Positions 33,145 to 44,029 of a stretch of DNA of 64,000 bases are shown here, one piece after another. Both the position numbers and the translations under genes were made by a program. The notes below the pieces were generated by a model, which saw only the letters and a list, made by a program, of their open reading frames with translations, did no database searches and had not been told where the DNA came from. The DNA is from Burkholderiales bacterium. GTDB lineage: Bacteria; Pseudomonadota; Gammaproteobacteria; Burkholderiales; Burkholderiaceae_C. The DNA lies in contig JAEKLF010000035.1 of NCBI GenBank assembly GCA_019509985.1, forward strand, positions 87,812 through 151,811. The letters are read 5' to 3'. The stretch's first letter is position 1. Each line of letters starts with the position of its first letter.

Positions 33145-34116
33145 ATGACGACCGCCAAAGCCTTTGCCTCGCAAGCCGACCTGGAAGAAAAGCAGGTCAC
33201 CTTCGAGCGCCTGTCCGAGTACGCCTGGGCCTACACGGCCGAGGGCGACCCCAACACCGGCATCGTCATCGGCCGCGACGCGGCGATGGTCATCGACACG
33301 CAAGCCACGCCTGTCATGGCGGCCGACGTGATCCGGCGCATCCGCTCTGTGTCAAACGTGCCCATCAAGTACGTGCTGCTCAGCCACTACCACGCGGTAC
33401 GTGTGCTCGGTGCCTCCGCCTTCAAGGCCGAGGGCCTGGAGCAGGTCATTGCCAGCGACGCAACATTGGCGCTGATCAAGGAGCGCGGCGAGCAGGACAA
33501 AGCCAGCGAGATCGGCCGCTTCCCGCGGCTGTTCCGCAACGTCGAGTCCGTGCCGGCAGGGCTGACCTGGCCGACGCTGACCTTCGCGGGCAAGCTGACG
33601 CTGGACCTGGGCGGCGTCAAGGTCGAGATGTTCTCGCCTGGCCGCGGCCACACGGCGGGCGACACGGTGGCCTGGCTGCCCGAGGAGCGCGTGCTGTTCA
33701 GCGGCGATCTCGTCGAATTCGACGCGACGCCCTACTGCGGCGACGCGCACTTCGCCGACTGGCCGACCACGCTGGACGCCATCGCAGCGCTGAACGCCGC
33801 AGCCCTGATCCCTGGCCGTGGCCCGGCGTTGAAGGGCGCCGAGCAGGTCGCCGCGGGCCTGGCCGGCACGCGCGCCTTCGTCAGCGAGCTGTACGCGGCC
33901 GTGCAGGCCGGCGTCGCGGCGGGCGAGGAGCTGAAGCCCGTCTACCAGCGCACGATGGCCGCATTGCGCCCCAAGTACGGCCACTGGGTCATCTTCGACC
34001 ACTGCATGCCCTTCGACGTCACCCGCGCCTTTGACGAAGCCGGTGGTACGGCGCATCCGCGCATCTGGACCGCCGAGCGCGACGTGGAAATGTGGAAGGC
34101 CCTCGAAGGCGCTTGA
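33145..34116 (+). CDS. metallo-beta-lactamase-fold protein with altered metal motif
   Basis: A 323-residue MBL-fold protein: DPNTGIVIGRDAAMVIDTQA, LLSHYHAVRVLGAS, GRGHTAGDTVAWLPEERVLF, SGDLVEFD. The canonical HxHxDH motif is replaced by HYHAVR, so two of the usual metal ligands are missing while the later His (GRGHTAGD) and Asp (SGDLVE) remain. The family is known next to hmgA in Burkholderiales, and I infer a hydrolase or lactonase role in aromatic-acid breakdown, possibly with an altered metal site. It is the first gene of the operon, ending 1 nt before the FAD monooxygenase start. Confidence 0.85.
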   Translation: MTTAKAFASQADLEEKQVTFERLSEYAWAYTAEGDPNTGIVIGRDAAMVIDTQATPVMAADVIRRIRSVSNVPIKYVLLSHYHAVRVLGASAFKAEGLEQVIASDATLALIKERGEQDKASEIGRFPRLFRNVESVPAGLTWPTLTFAGKLTLDLGGVKVEMFSPGRGHTAGDTVAWLPEERVLFSGDLVEFDATPYCGDAHFADWPTTLDAIAALNAAALIPGRGPALKGAEQVAAGLAGTRAFVSELYAAVQAGVAAGEELKPVYQRTMAALRPKYGHWVIFDHCMPFDVTRAFDEAGGTAHPRIWTAERDVEMWKALEGA

Positions 34117-34117
34117 A

Positions 34118-35737
34118 ATGAAGCCCCTCGTCCAAGGCGGCACTGACGTGGAACTGCCTCGCTACCCCTACCACCAGAGCCTGGAGCAACGCTCCGGCCA
34201 GCCGCAGCGCCGGCCCGTCGTCATCGTCGGGGCCGGCCCGGTGGGCCTGACGCTGGCGCTGGATCTCGCGCGCCGTGACATCCCGGTCGTTGTCATCGAC
34301 GACAGCGACCGCATCGGCGAAGGCTCGCGTGCGGTCTGCTGGGCCAAGAAGACGCTGGAGGTGTTCGACCGTTTGGGCGTCGGCGAGGCCGTCGCGCGCG
34401 AAGGCGTGCGCTGGCAGCGTGGCCGCGTCTTCCACGGCGAGCGCGAGGCCTATGCCTTCGACCTGCTGCCCGAGGCGCATCACAAGATGCCGGCCATGGT
34501 GAACCTGCAGCAGGACCAGGTCGAGGCGCGGTTGGTGCGCGCAGTTCGGCTGGACGCTCGCATCGAGCTGCGTGGCAGGCATGAGCTGATCGGGCTGGAA
34601 CAGGACGCCAACGACCCATCCCAGGGCGTGACACTGAACGTGCGCACGCCGGACGGCTTGTTCGACATGCGCGCCGACTGGGTCATCGGCTGCGACGGTG
34701 CGCGCAGCCCGACGCGGCAGCTGCTGGGGCTGAGCTTCCAGGGCCAGGTGTTCGAGGACCGCTTCCTGATCGCCGACGTGCGCCTGGCACCCGGCGTGCA
34801 GCCGCGTGGCCTGGACCCGGCCCGGCCTGAGCGCTGGTTCTGGTTCGATCCGCCGTTCCATCAAGGCCAGTCCGTGTTGCTGCACGCGCAGGCCGACGGG
34901 CTGTGGCGCATCGATTTCCAGCTTGGCCGCAATGCCGACGTCGACGCCGAGCGGGATGTCGAGCGCATCAAGGCGCGCGTGGCCGCGATGCTGGACACCG
35001 ACCAGTTCGACCTGGCCTGGTCTTCGATCTATCAATTCTGCTGCCGGCGCGCCGAGCGCTTTCGCGTCGGCCACGTGCTGCTGGCCGGCGACGCGGCCCA
35101 CCAGGTCTCGCCCTTCGGCGCGCGCGGCGCCAACAGCGGCGTGCAGGACGCCGACAACCTCGGCTGGAAGCTCGCTGCCGTGCTGAAGGGCGAGGGCGAC
35201 GACATGCTGCTGGACACCTACGAGTTCGAGCGCATTGAGGCGGCAGACGACAACATCGGCCATTCGACGCGGGCCACCGACTTCATCAGCCCCAAGAGCG
35301 CCCTGAGCCTGCGGCTGCGCAAGGCGGCGCTGGATCTGGCCGCGCATACCGACTTCGCCAAGCCGCTGGTCAACAGCGGGCGCCTGTCGGTGCCGACCGA
35401 CCACGTCGATTCGCCGCTGAGCACATCCGATGCCGAGACCTGGGCGGGCGGCCCGTCGCCGGGCTGCCCCGCGCCGGACGTTCCATTGGACGGTGGCTGG
35501 CTCAGCGAGCGGTTTGGCGACTTCCTGTTGTTGTGCTTTGGCTGGCCGGCACCGGCGGCCGGCGTGCGCATCATCACGCTGCCCGCCGAAGGCGTAGCTG
35601 CGGAGCGCTACGGTGCGCGGCCCGGCAGCGTTCACCTGATCCGCCCCGATGCCGTCGTCGCCGCGCGCTGGCATCACTTTGACGCCGACGCGCTGCGTGC
35701 GGCGCTCGCCCGTGCGCACGGGAGGTCCGATGCATAA
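34118..35737 (+). CDS. FAD-dependent aromatic monooxygenase (MhpA-like)
   Basis: A 539-residue flavoprotein hydroxylase. Rossmann FAD motif PVVIVGAGPVGLTLALDLAR (about 28-48), the CDGARSPTRQLLG segment and the second FAD motif VLLAGDAAHQVSPFGARGAN (about 325), followed by a thioredoxin-like C-terminal region. It belongs to the PheA/TfdB/MhpA group, which hydroxylates phenolic rings using NAD(P)H. Its place before hmgA suggests it makes homogentisate or a related hydroquinone from a hydroxyphenylacetate. The ATG at 34118 is followed by 15 bp identical to the end of a repeat element; a GTG at 34148 with AAGGCGG upstream may be the original start. Confidence 0.88.
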   Translation: MKPLVQGGTDVELPRYPYHQSLEQRSGQPQRRPVVIVGAGPVGLTLALDLARRDIPVVVIDDSDRIGEGSRAVCWAKKTLEVFDRLGVGEAVAREGVRWQRGRVFHGEREAYAFDLLPEAHHKMPAMVNLQQDQVEARLVRAVRLDARIELRGRHELIGLEQDANDPSQGVTLNVRTPDGLFDMRADWVIGCDGARSPTRQLLGLSFQGQVFEDRFLIADVRLAPGVQPRGLDPARPERWFWFDPPFHQGQSVLLHAQADGLWRIDFQLGRNADVDAERDVERIKARVAAMLDTDQFDLAWSSIYQFCCRRAERFRVGHVLLAGDAAHQVSPFGARGANSGVQDADNLGWKLAAVLKGEGDDMLLDTYEFERIEAADDNIGHSTRATDFISPKSALSLRLRKAALDLAAHTDFAKPLVNSGRLSVPTDHVDSPLSTSDAETWAGGPSPGCPAPDVPLDGGWLSERFGDFLLLCFGWPAPAAGVRIITLPAEGVAAERYGARPGSVHLIRPDAVVAARWHHFDADALRAALARAHGRSDA

Positions 35738-35927
35738 ATTGACCCTGACCCCAAATTTCGGCCGCGAGGCCGATGCCTTCTATGCCGAACTGATCGCCGC
35801 CCAGGCGGGCCTTTCCGACGAGGCCGCGGCCGACTGGCTGGCGCGGCTGACCCTGATCCTGTGCAACCACATCGGCGACCGCGACGTGCTGCGGCAAGCC
35901 TTCGCGCTGGCGCGCGAATCCCAATGA
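35730..35927 (+). CDS. DUF2783 domain protein
   Basis: A 65-residue protein beginning MHKLTLTPNFGREADAFYAE and ending LILCNHIGDRDVLRQAFALA, the pattern of DUF2783 (PF10932). Such small proteins are encoded with hmgA-linked monooxygenases; function unknown, perhaps a monooxygenase accessory subunit. The start at 35730 overlaps the preceding stop by 8 nt and has GGGAGG upstream. Confidence 0.85.
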   Translation: MHKLTLTPNFGREADAFYAELIAAQAGLSDEAAADWLARLTLILCNHIGDRDVLRQAFALARESQ

Positions 35928-35948
35928 CTGCATTGGCCCACGAACACC

Positions 35949-37228
<1,280 letters not shown>

Positions 37229-37232
<4 letters not shown>

Positions 37233-38458
37233 CTGCCATCGACCACACCCATGACGCCGCAGCCCTCTCCTGGGTCGCCTCGGCCAATGACCCGGCCACC
37301 GACTTCCCGCTGCAGAACCTGCCCTTCTGCAGCTTCCGCCGCGCCGGCACCTTGGAGCCGTTCCGCGTGGGCGTGGGCATCGGCGACCAGATCCTGGACC
37401 TGACCGGCTGGGGCATCGCCGATCTGAACGCACTGATGGCCCGCCCCAGCAGCGAGCGCCTGGCGCTGCGGCACCGCCTGTTCGACACTTTGAAGGCCGG
37501 TGCCCCCGAGGTCGAACTGGTGCCGCAGGCCGCTGCCGAATACACGCTCCCCTGCCGCATCGGCGACTACACGGACTTCTACACCGGCATCCACCACGCC
37601 CGCGCCATCGGCAAGCTGTTCCGCCCGGACAACCCGCTGCTGCCCAACTACCAGTGGGTGCCCATCGGCTACCACGGCCGCAGTTCCTCCATCGTCGTCA
37701 GTGGCACGCCGCTGCGCCGGCCCAAGGGCCAGGTGAAGCCGCCGGACGCCGACGTGCCGGTCTTCAAGCCCAGCGCCCGTGTCGACTGCGAGCTGGAGCT
37801 GGGCCTGTTCGTGGGCCCCGGCAATGCTTTAGGCGAGCCTTTCGGCATCGACGAGGCGAACGAGCATGCCTTCGGCCTGACGCTGTTGAACGACTGGTCG
37901 GCCCGCGACATCCAGCCGTGGGAATACCAGCCGCTGGGCCCCTTCCTGGCCAAGAACTTCGGCACGACCATCTCGCCATGGATCGTCACGATGGAGGCCC
38001 TGGCGCCCTTCCGCATCCCGTTCACGCGGCCGGCTGAAGATCCGCAGCCGCTGCCCTACCTCGACTCGCCCACGCACCGCGCCAACGCGAGCTTCGACGT
38101 CGAGCTGGAGGTGTGGTTCAAGACACCGGCGATGGCCGAGCCCACGCGCCTGTCGCGCTCCAACCTGCGCCACGCCTACTGGTCGCTCGCGCAGATGCTG
38201 ACCCACCACGCCAGCAACGGCTGCAACCTGCAGCCCGGCGACCTGCTGGGCACCGGCACCATCAGCGGCCCTGCGCCTGAAGAGGCTGGCTCGCTGCTGG
38301 AGCTGACCGGCGGCGGCAAGCAGCCGATCACGTTGCCCAACGGCGAGCAGCGGACCTTCGTGCTGGACGGCGACACGCTGGGCCTGCGTGCGTTTGCCGA
38401 GAAGCCGGGCTTCCGGCGCATCGGCTTCGGGGCTTGCGACGGCAGCATCGTCGCCTGA
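37229..38458 (+). CDS. fahA: fumarylacetoacetase
   Basis: A 409-residue fumarylacetoacetate hydrolase, the last enzyme of tyrosine breakdown, yielding fumarate and acetoacetate. It has the N-terminal FAA domain (NLPFCSFRRAGTLEPFRVGV, IGDQILDL), YTDFYTGIHHARAIGKLFRP with the catalytic His and Asp, GYHGRSSSIVVSGTPLRRP, DCELELGLFVGPGNALGEP, and LLNDWSARDIQPWEY. Its ATG overlaps the hmgA stop (ATGA). Maleylacetoacetate isomerase (maiA), needed between HmgA and FahA, is not in the window, so the pathway requires a copy elsewhere or a glutathione-independent route. Confidence 0.97.
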
Positions 38459-38741
38459 ACGACCTCGTCCGGTGGTGCCAGCCGCCGCCGGAATTGGCGC
38501 TTACCCGTAGAGCGCCCTTGCGTAGACGCCACGCTTCGTAACGTCGACGCAATGAAGTCCATCAAAGCGCAACGTGCCGCTCCGGCCGTCGGCGCCGCCG
38601 CTAGATTGCCGCCACTGGTCGGGATCTGACGGCGCCAAGCCCAGCTCCCGGCCTTCCTGAGTCAAGCCCAGCCCGGTGGCCGTCGCCACCGAGTCGGGCC
38701 CCCTGTTGTCCGACAAAAACTCGTTGCCCAGGAGCACCCAC

Positions 38742-41345
38742 GTGGCCAAGCCTCATTTCAAGCAGAACCTGTTGCCCCATCTCATCGGTCTGGCGCTAGG
38801 CGGCGCGGCGATCGCGCCGGCCCTCGCTCAGGAGGCCGCGCCGGCTGCAGGCGCCCAGCAGCTGGAAACCGTCGAGATCCGCGGCGTACGGGCGACGCTG
38901 AAGAAGAACCTGTCCGAGAAGCGCGAGGCGGGCAACATCGTCGACAGCATCAACGCCGAGGACGTGGGCAAGTTTCCCGACAAGAACGTTGCCGACTCGC
39001 TGCAGCGCGTGCCCGGCATCTCGGTGGACCGCATCTGGGGCGAGGGCAAGGCGATCTTCGTGCGCGGCACGGACAAGAACCTCAACATGACGCAGCTCAA
39101 CGGCCAGGCCGTGGCATCGTCCGAGTGGTGGCTGAACGAGCCGCAGACGCGCAGCTTCAACTACGACGTGCTGCCGTCCGAGATCGTCGGCAGCCTGGAC
39201 GTGTTCAAGAGCCCGTCGGCGGACCTGGACGAAGGCTCGATTGGTGGCCTCGTCATCGTCAAGACCCGCAAACCGCTGGCCTTCAAGGATCAGCTGACGC
39301 TGCAGGCCTCGGCCGAAGCCATGTACAGCAAGCTGCCGGGCAAGACCGATCCGCAGCTGTCGGGCCTGCTGAACTGGAAGAGCGATGACAAGACCTTCGG
39401 CGTGCTGCTGGCCATCAGCAGCCAGAAGCGCCACATGCGCCGCGACGGCCTGGAGAACTTCACCGACGGCAAGTACGACATCAAGGACCAGAACGGCGCC
39501 GTCACCAACGCCTACGCCTCCTGGGGCGGCGGCTCGGCCATCTTCCGCCAGGAGCGCGAGCGCACGACCACCAACCTCGCCCTGCAGTTCCAGCCCAACC
39601 CGGCCACCGACATCGTCCTGAACCTGATGGATTCGGACATGAAGATGAACAACAACAACCAGAACTACCTCTGGCAGGCCGGCGGCCTGGCGGTGGGTGG
39701 CGTCATTAGCGTCACCGACCCGAAGTTCATCTCCACGTCCGACGGCGGCAAGGCGCTCGTCGGCGGCACGGTCGGCCCCAAGACCGGCGTGTCCTTCGAG
39801 CCCATCTACCGCGAGTCCTACATCAAGTCCCGCGTGGCGGACCTCGACGGCAGCTACCAGGCCGGCAACTGGAAGCTGCACGGCCAGGTCGGCACGACCA
39901 ACAGCTCGGGCGGCAGCTCGCATGACCGCCATTTCTGGATGGAAGGCGACACGCGCACGACGATCTCGCTTGGGCCCGATCACTACGGCGTGAAGTACCT
40001 GGACATCAACCCGCTGGACCCCAAGGCACTGACGCTGAAGTCCGGCGACGACCGCGTGCGCCGCATGGAGAGCAAGGAGAACTACGCCCAGGGCGACGCC
40101 ACCTTCGACATCGACAACAGCGTCATCACCGCTGTGAAGTTCGGCGCCAAGCTGCGCGACAACACGCTGCAGAACACCCGCACGCAGGGCTCGGCCGGTC
40201 CTGGCTCGCCCGGCTGGCAGTCGTTCTCGTTGTCCGACCTGTCCAGCGGCCCGTCGCCACTGCTGAGCCAGCAAGCCGCGACGAGCGACGCGCTGACGCA
40301 GTACGCCTGGTTCGACGACGCTCTGGTCGCCAGCAAGGGCATCCCGATGTTCGACAAGGCCATGACCTACAAGGACGTGCCCAACGAGGACTACAAGATC
40401 AAGGAGCGCATTTCGGCGCTGTACGGCAAGGCCGACTTCGCGTCCGGCAAGCTGCGCGGTGACTTCGGCCTGCGCGTCGTGCGCACCGAGCAGACGTCCG
40501 AAGGTTTCCTCGGCAACGCCGCGGGCGGGTTCTCGCCCACCAGCGTCAAGAACACCTACACCGACGCGCTGCCCAACCTCAACGTGATCTACGAGCTGAG
40601 CAAGGAAGTGGTGCTGCGTGGCGCCATCGGCAAGACCATGGCGCGCCAGACCTTCGACCTGCTCAGCCCGGGGCTGCGCCGCGACGGCACCGTGCTGAGC
40701 AAGGCCTACGCCGGCAACCCCATGCTCAAGCCCGTGCATGCGCGCCAGGCCGAGTTCGGCGCCGAGTGGTATTACGCCGACGCGGCACTGCTGTCGGGCA
40801 CCTTCTTCATCAAGAAGCTCGACACCTTCACCTTCAAGGCGTCCAAGTCCGAGGTGGTGGGCAGCGAGACGCTGACGGTGGAGCGCCCCTACAACGCCGA
40901 CAACGGCGCCGACATCAAGGGGCTGGAGCTGCAGTGGCAGCAGCCCTTTGGCCACACCGGCTTCGGCACCGTCGTGAACTACACCTTCACCGACGCCAAG
41001 GCCGGCACCGTGGCGGGCCAGCCGCGCCTGAAGGTGCTGGGCAACTCGCGCGACCAGTTCAACTTCAGCGGCTACTACGAGCAGGGCCCGATCAGCCTGC
41101 GCATCTCGTACAACTACCGCTCCAAGAGCTATGGCGACGTGGAGATGGGCGGCCAGGTCATCAACGCGGCCTACGGCCAATGGGACGCGTCGGCCAGCTG
41201 GGACGTGACGAGCAAGGTCACGCTGTACGCGAGTGCCGTCAACCTCAACAACGAGGTCATCAAGACGAATACGGTCGACGGCATTCCCATCGGCGTCTAC
41301 GAGAACGGGGCGCGCTACAGCGTTGGGGTGCGCGCGAAGTTTTAA
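38742..41345 (+). CDS. TonB-dependent outer-membrane receptor (Xanthomonas/Caulobacter type)
   Basis: A 867-residue receptor with a signal peptide (LPHLIGLALGGAAIAPALAQ), plug domain at about 45-160 (KREAGNIVDSINAEDVGKFP, NVADSLQRVPGISVDR, the GSIGGLVIVKTRKPL end) and a 22-strand barrel ending FYAS-like (TLYASAVNLNNEVIKTN) and VGVRAKF, with a terminal Phe. The plug pattern is that of receptors for oligosaccharides (TIGR01782). The GTG start at 38742 has AGGAG 8 nt upstream and gives the signal peptide. The FHS sugar transporter follows, supporting a carbohydrate substrate. A multi-hairpin repeat starts directly at its stop codon. Confidence 0.93.
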   Translation: MAKPHFKQNLLPHLIGLALGGAAIAPALAQEAAPAAGAQQLETVEIRGVRATLKKNLSEKREAGNIVDSINAEDVGKFPDKNVADSLQRVPGISVDRIWGEGKAIFVRGTDKNLNMTQLNGQAVASSEWWLNEPQTRSFNYDVLPSEIVGSLDVFKSPSADLDEGSIGGLVIVKTRKPLAFKDQLTLQASAEAMYSKLPGKTDPQLSGLLNWKSDDKTFGVLLAISSQKRHMRRDGLENFTDGKYDIKDQNGAVTNAYASWGGGSAIFRQERERTTTNLALQFQPNPATDIVLNLMDSDMKMNNNNQNYLWQAGGLAVGGVISVTDPKFISTSDGGKALVGGTVGPKTGVSFEPIYRESYIKSRVADLDGSYQAGNWKLHGQVGTTNSSGGSSHDRHFWMEGDTRTTISLGPDHYGVKYLDINPLDPKALTLKSGDDRVRRMESKENYAQGDATFDIDNSVITAVKFGAKLRDNTLQNTRTQGSAGPGSPGWQSFSLSDLSSGPSPLLSQQAATSDALTQYAWFDDALVASKGIPMFDKAMTYKDVPNEDYKIKERISALYGKADFASGKLRGDFGLRVVRTEQTSEGFLGNAAGGFSPTSVKNTYTDALPNLNVIYELSKEVVLRGAIGKTMARQTFDLLSPGLRRDGTVLSKAYAGNPMLKPVHARQAEFGAEWYYADAALLSGTFFIKKLDTFTFKASKSEVVGSETLTVERPYNADNGADIKGLELQWQQPFGHTGFGTVVNYTFTDAKAGTVAGQPRLKVLGNSRDQFNFSGYYEQGPISLRISYNYRSKSYGDVEMGGQVINAAYGQWDASASWDVTSKVTLYASAVNLNNEVIKTNTVDGIPIGVYENGARYSVGVRAKF

Positions 41346-41464
41346 GCCCCTCGTCCAGTCTCGCCCTGCTGAACGCGGGCGAGACTGACCGATCCCCCGA
41401 GGGGATGGCGATGCGTGCGGCATTGAGCCGCAGGCATCGCCCGCGGGCCGGCTTGGGGCGGCCC
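41346..41464 (-). repeat. multi-hairpin 3'-end repeat element, copy 1
   Basis: It begins GCCCCTCGTCC right after the receptor stop codon. A variable hairpin follows (AGTCTCGCCC pairing with GGGCGAGACT), then CCCCCGAGGGGATGGCGATGC, a second hairpin (GCGGC/GCCGC) closed by GCATCGCC, and GGGCCGGCTTGGGGCGGCCC at the end. Same architecture as the elements at 47994 and 49662, which are in the opposite orientation on the chromosome but likewise adjacent to stop codons. Confidence 0.75.
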
Positions 41465-41508
41465 GGCGCTCGTCCCGCGATCCATTCCGTTCTGTCGCGC
41501 TCGTTTTC

Positions 41509-42828
41509 ATGCACACCAAAACACTCACAACCCCGGCAGGCCAGGGCGTGCTGCTGCCCATGCTCTTCATCGGGCTGATGTTCTTCATCCTCGGCTTTGC
41601 GACCTGGCTGAACGGTTCGCTGATCCCTTTCCTGAAGATCGTCTGCGAGCTCAACAACTTCCAGGCGTTGTGGGTCACGTTCGCCTTCTACATCGCCTAT
41701 ACGGTGATGGCGCTGCCGAGCGCCGCCATCCTCGCGCGCATTGGCTACAAGCGCGGCATGACGGTGGCGCTGGGTGTCATGGCCGTCGGTGCGCTGTGCT
41801 TCATCCCGGCGGCGCGCTCGGGCCAATACGCCATCTTCCTGCTCGCGCTGTTCACTCTGGCCAGCGGCATGACGCTGATGCAGACGGCCATCAACCCGTA
41901 CATCGTCTGCATCGGCCCGCGGGAGAGCGCGGCCATGCGCATCTCCATCATGGGGCTGTTCAACAAGGGCGCCGGCATCGTCGTGCCGCTGGTGTTCTCG
42001 GCGCTCATCCTGTCGGGCATGGAGCGCTTCTCCGAATCGGCGCTGGCTGCGCTGGACGCCGCTGGTCGCGAGGCCTTGCGCAACGAGCTGTCGCAGCGGC
42101 TGGTGTTCCCCTATGCCGTCATGGCCGCCGGCCTGTTCGCCTTCATGCTGCTGATCCACTTCTCGTCGCTGCGTGAGCCCGAGCTGGAAGCCGCGGGCGA
42201 GCCGAGCGGCACTGTGAAACGTTGGGGCGTTTTCCAGCATCCACAAGTCGTGCTCGGCGCCATTGCGCTGTTTGGCTACGTGGGCGTTGAAGTCATCGCC
42301 GGCGACACCATCGGCCTGTACGGCCGCCAGCTCGGCGTCGCGCATTACGGGGTGTTGACCTCGTACACGATGGGCTTCATGGTGCTCGGCTATCTGCTCG
42401 GCGTGGTGCTGATCCCACGCTGGATGTCGCAGCGCATGGCCCTCATCGCCTCGGCCTGCAGCGGCCTGTTGTTCGCCAGCGGCATCGCGCTCACGTCGAC
42501 CACGAGCACGGGCCTGTCGCAGGCCTTGCTCGGCTGGGCCGGTGTACCGCCGGTGCCCGACACGGTGCTGTGCCTGGCGCTGCTGGGCCTGTCGAACGCG
42601 CTGGTGTGGCCATCCATCTGGCCGCTGGCACTCGAAGGCCTTGGCAAGTACACGGCCGCAGGCTCGGCGCTGCTCATCATGGGCATCTCCGGTGGTGCGT
42701 TGATCCCCATGCTCTACGGTCATCTGGCCGACGTGATCAGCCCGCAGCGCGGCTACTGGGTCATGCTGCCCTGGTACGGGCTGATCCTGTTCTACGCACT
42801 GTTCGGCAGTCGCCTCAGGCGCTGGTGA
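41509..42828 (+). CDS. FHS-family sugar MFS transporter (GluP/NagP/FucP-like)
   Basis: A 439-residue inner-membrane transporter with 12 predicted helices. Family features: MLFIGLMFFILGFATWLNGS, LIPFLKIVCELNNFQALWVT, MALPSAAILARIGYKRGM, LMQTAINPYIVCIGP, and LSNALVWPSIWPLALEGLGK. FHS transporters carry glucose, galactose, fucose or N-acetylglucosamine with protons or sodium. Together with the TonB receptor upstream it suggests an outer-to-inner-membrane uptake route for a sugar; which one cannot be told. The start at 41509 is preceded by no clear ribosome site. Confidence 0.9.
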   Translation: MHTKTLTTPAGQGVLLPMLFIGLMFFILGFATWLNGSLIPFLKIVCELNNFQALWVTFAFYIAYTVMALPSAAILARIGYKRGMTVALGVMAVGALCFIPAARSGQYAIFLLALFTLASGMTLMQTAINPYIVCIGPRESAAMRISIMGLFNKGAGIVVPLVFSALILSGMERFSESALAALDAAGREALRNELSQRLVFPYAVMAAGLFAFMLLIHFSSLREPELEAAGEPSGTVKRWGVFQHPQVVLGAIALFGYVGVEVIAGDTIGLYGRQLGVAHYGVLTSYTMGFMVLGYLLGVVLIPRWMSQRMALIASACSGLLFASGIALTSTTSTGLSQALLGWAGVPPVPDTVLCLALLGLSNALVWPSIWPLALEGLGKYTAAGSALLIMGISGGALIPMLYGHLADVISPQRGYWVMLPWYGLILFYALFGSRLRRW

Positions 42829-43043
42829 ACCCGCGGTTGGGCGTCGCGTTGTTGGACGCGGCGGTCTCCTGGTGGCATATCGCGTGCGCTGCGGGCGACG
42901 TGTGCGGAAGTGGCATCGTCATGCAACTCGTTCACGCGGGTTCGCGGTCCTGGTCGCTGGCCGCCTTGCAGCGTTGTGGTCAGCCTGACTGCGGTGATGG
43001 CTGAAGTTGGCAATGCCGAAGCCGCGACCCTCGCCTCTCAGAA

Positions 43044-43941
43044 TCAAGCCTCATTCGGAGAACGATCCGCGGAGGCCTTGTCGGCAATCAGCTCCCATTC
43101 GCCGCGAAGGCTCTTGAGAGCGTAGTCGGCAAAGTGGCGTACTCGCGGTGCCAGATGCAATGCATGCGGGTACACGACATGCAGCGGCGCACTGGGGAGG
43201 CCGTATTGCGCTTGACTTGAGAAAGATCCCGCCGCCGGCGAGCGCGAGCGCCTTGGCCGCGTTGCCGTCATTGCACAGGAAGGTCGCGTTCACCTCGGCC
43301 GAGACCGGTTTGCCTTCGTGCTGGAAGAGCCAGTGCCGCGTGCTTCGCGTGCCGTAGAGGATGCAGTTGTGCGCTGAGAGCGCAGCAGGCGTGTCGGGAG
43401 AGCCGAAGCGCCGCAAGTAGTCCGGCGCGGCGCACAGGACGAGTTCGCTGTCGGCGATGCGGCGTGCCGTCATCGTCGAGTCGTCGAGCACCCCGAAGCG
43501 CAACGCCAGGTCAATGCCTTGCTCCACGAGATCCACGATGTCGTCGCTCAAGACGAGCTCGATCCGCAACGCCGGATGCATGGCCTGGAACTGAGCCGCC
43601 AGCGTTGCGAGATAGCGCTGGCCCAGCATGCGCGGTGCCGTCACCCGCAGGTGTCCGTTGATGTCGGTGCGGCTGTTCTGCATCACCGCCTCGGCCTGCT
43701 GCACTTCCGCAAGGATGCGCACGCAATGCAGATGGAAGCGTTCACCTTCCTGCGTCATGGATTGCCGCCGTGTGGTCCGGTTGAGCAGGCGAACGCCCAT
43801 CCGCGCCTCGAGGGCGGCCAGGCGCTTGCTGACCACGGCCAGGGACAGGCCCAGCTCGTTCGCGGCCCCCGTGAGACTGCCGGCACTGGCGACCTTGTCG
43901 AAGATCGTCAGCTCGGCAAGGTTGTCGATCATTGTTTCCAT
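43044..43941 (-). pseudogene. LysR-type regulator gene with internal deletion and frameshift
   Basis: The frame from 43941 reads a normal LysR N-terminus (AELTIFDKVASAGSLTGAAN, VSKRLAALEARMGVRLLNRT) and most of the effector domain up to LALAGGGIFLKS near 43220. It then runs into out-of-frame sequence. Another frame continues with QYGLPSAPLHVVYPHALHLA and FADYALKSLRGEWELI, the proper LysR end. Comparison with the family indicates that about 15-20 residues between these parts are missing, leaving a frameshift. DNA binding might persist but the effector domain is broken. It is divergent from the MBL hydrolase gene at 44030, which it probably once controlled. Confidence 0.8.
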
Positions 43942-44029
43942 ATCGTTGATTGTGAAATAGCAAACTCAATCTTTATCAACCAGATGGCGATAACTATAGT
44001 GCTTTTCATCGCTTCACAGGAATCTCAAG

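Noticed and set aside
38796..41678. A 960-codon open frame antisense to the TonB receptor
   Set aside because: It is a shadow of the strongly biased third positions of the receptor gene; its translation is Val/Ala/Gly/Arg/His-rich with no domain.
42829..43043. Gap between the FHS transporter and the broken LysR gene searched for a small gene
   Set aside because: Only short GC-rich frames were found, with no ribosome site or recognisable product.
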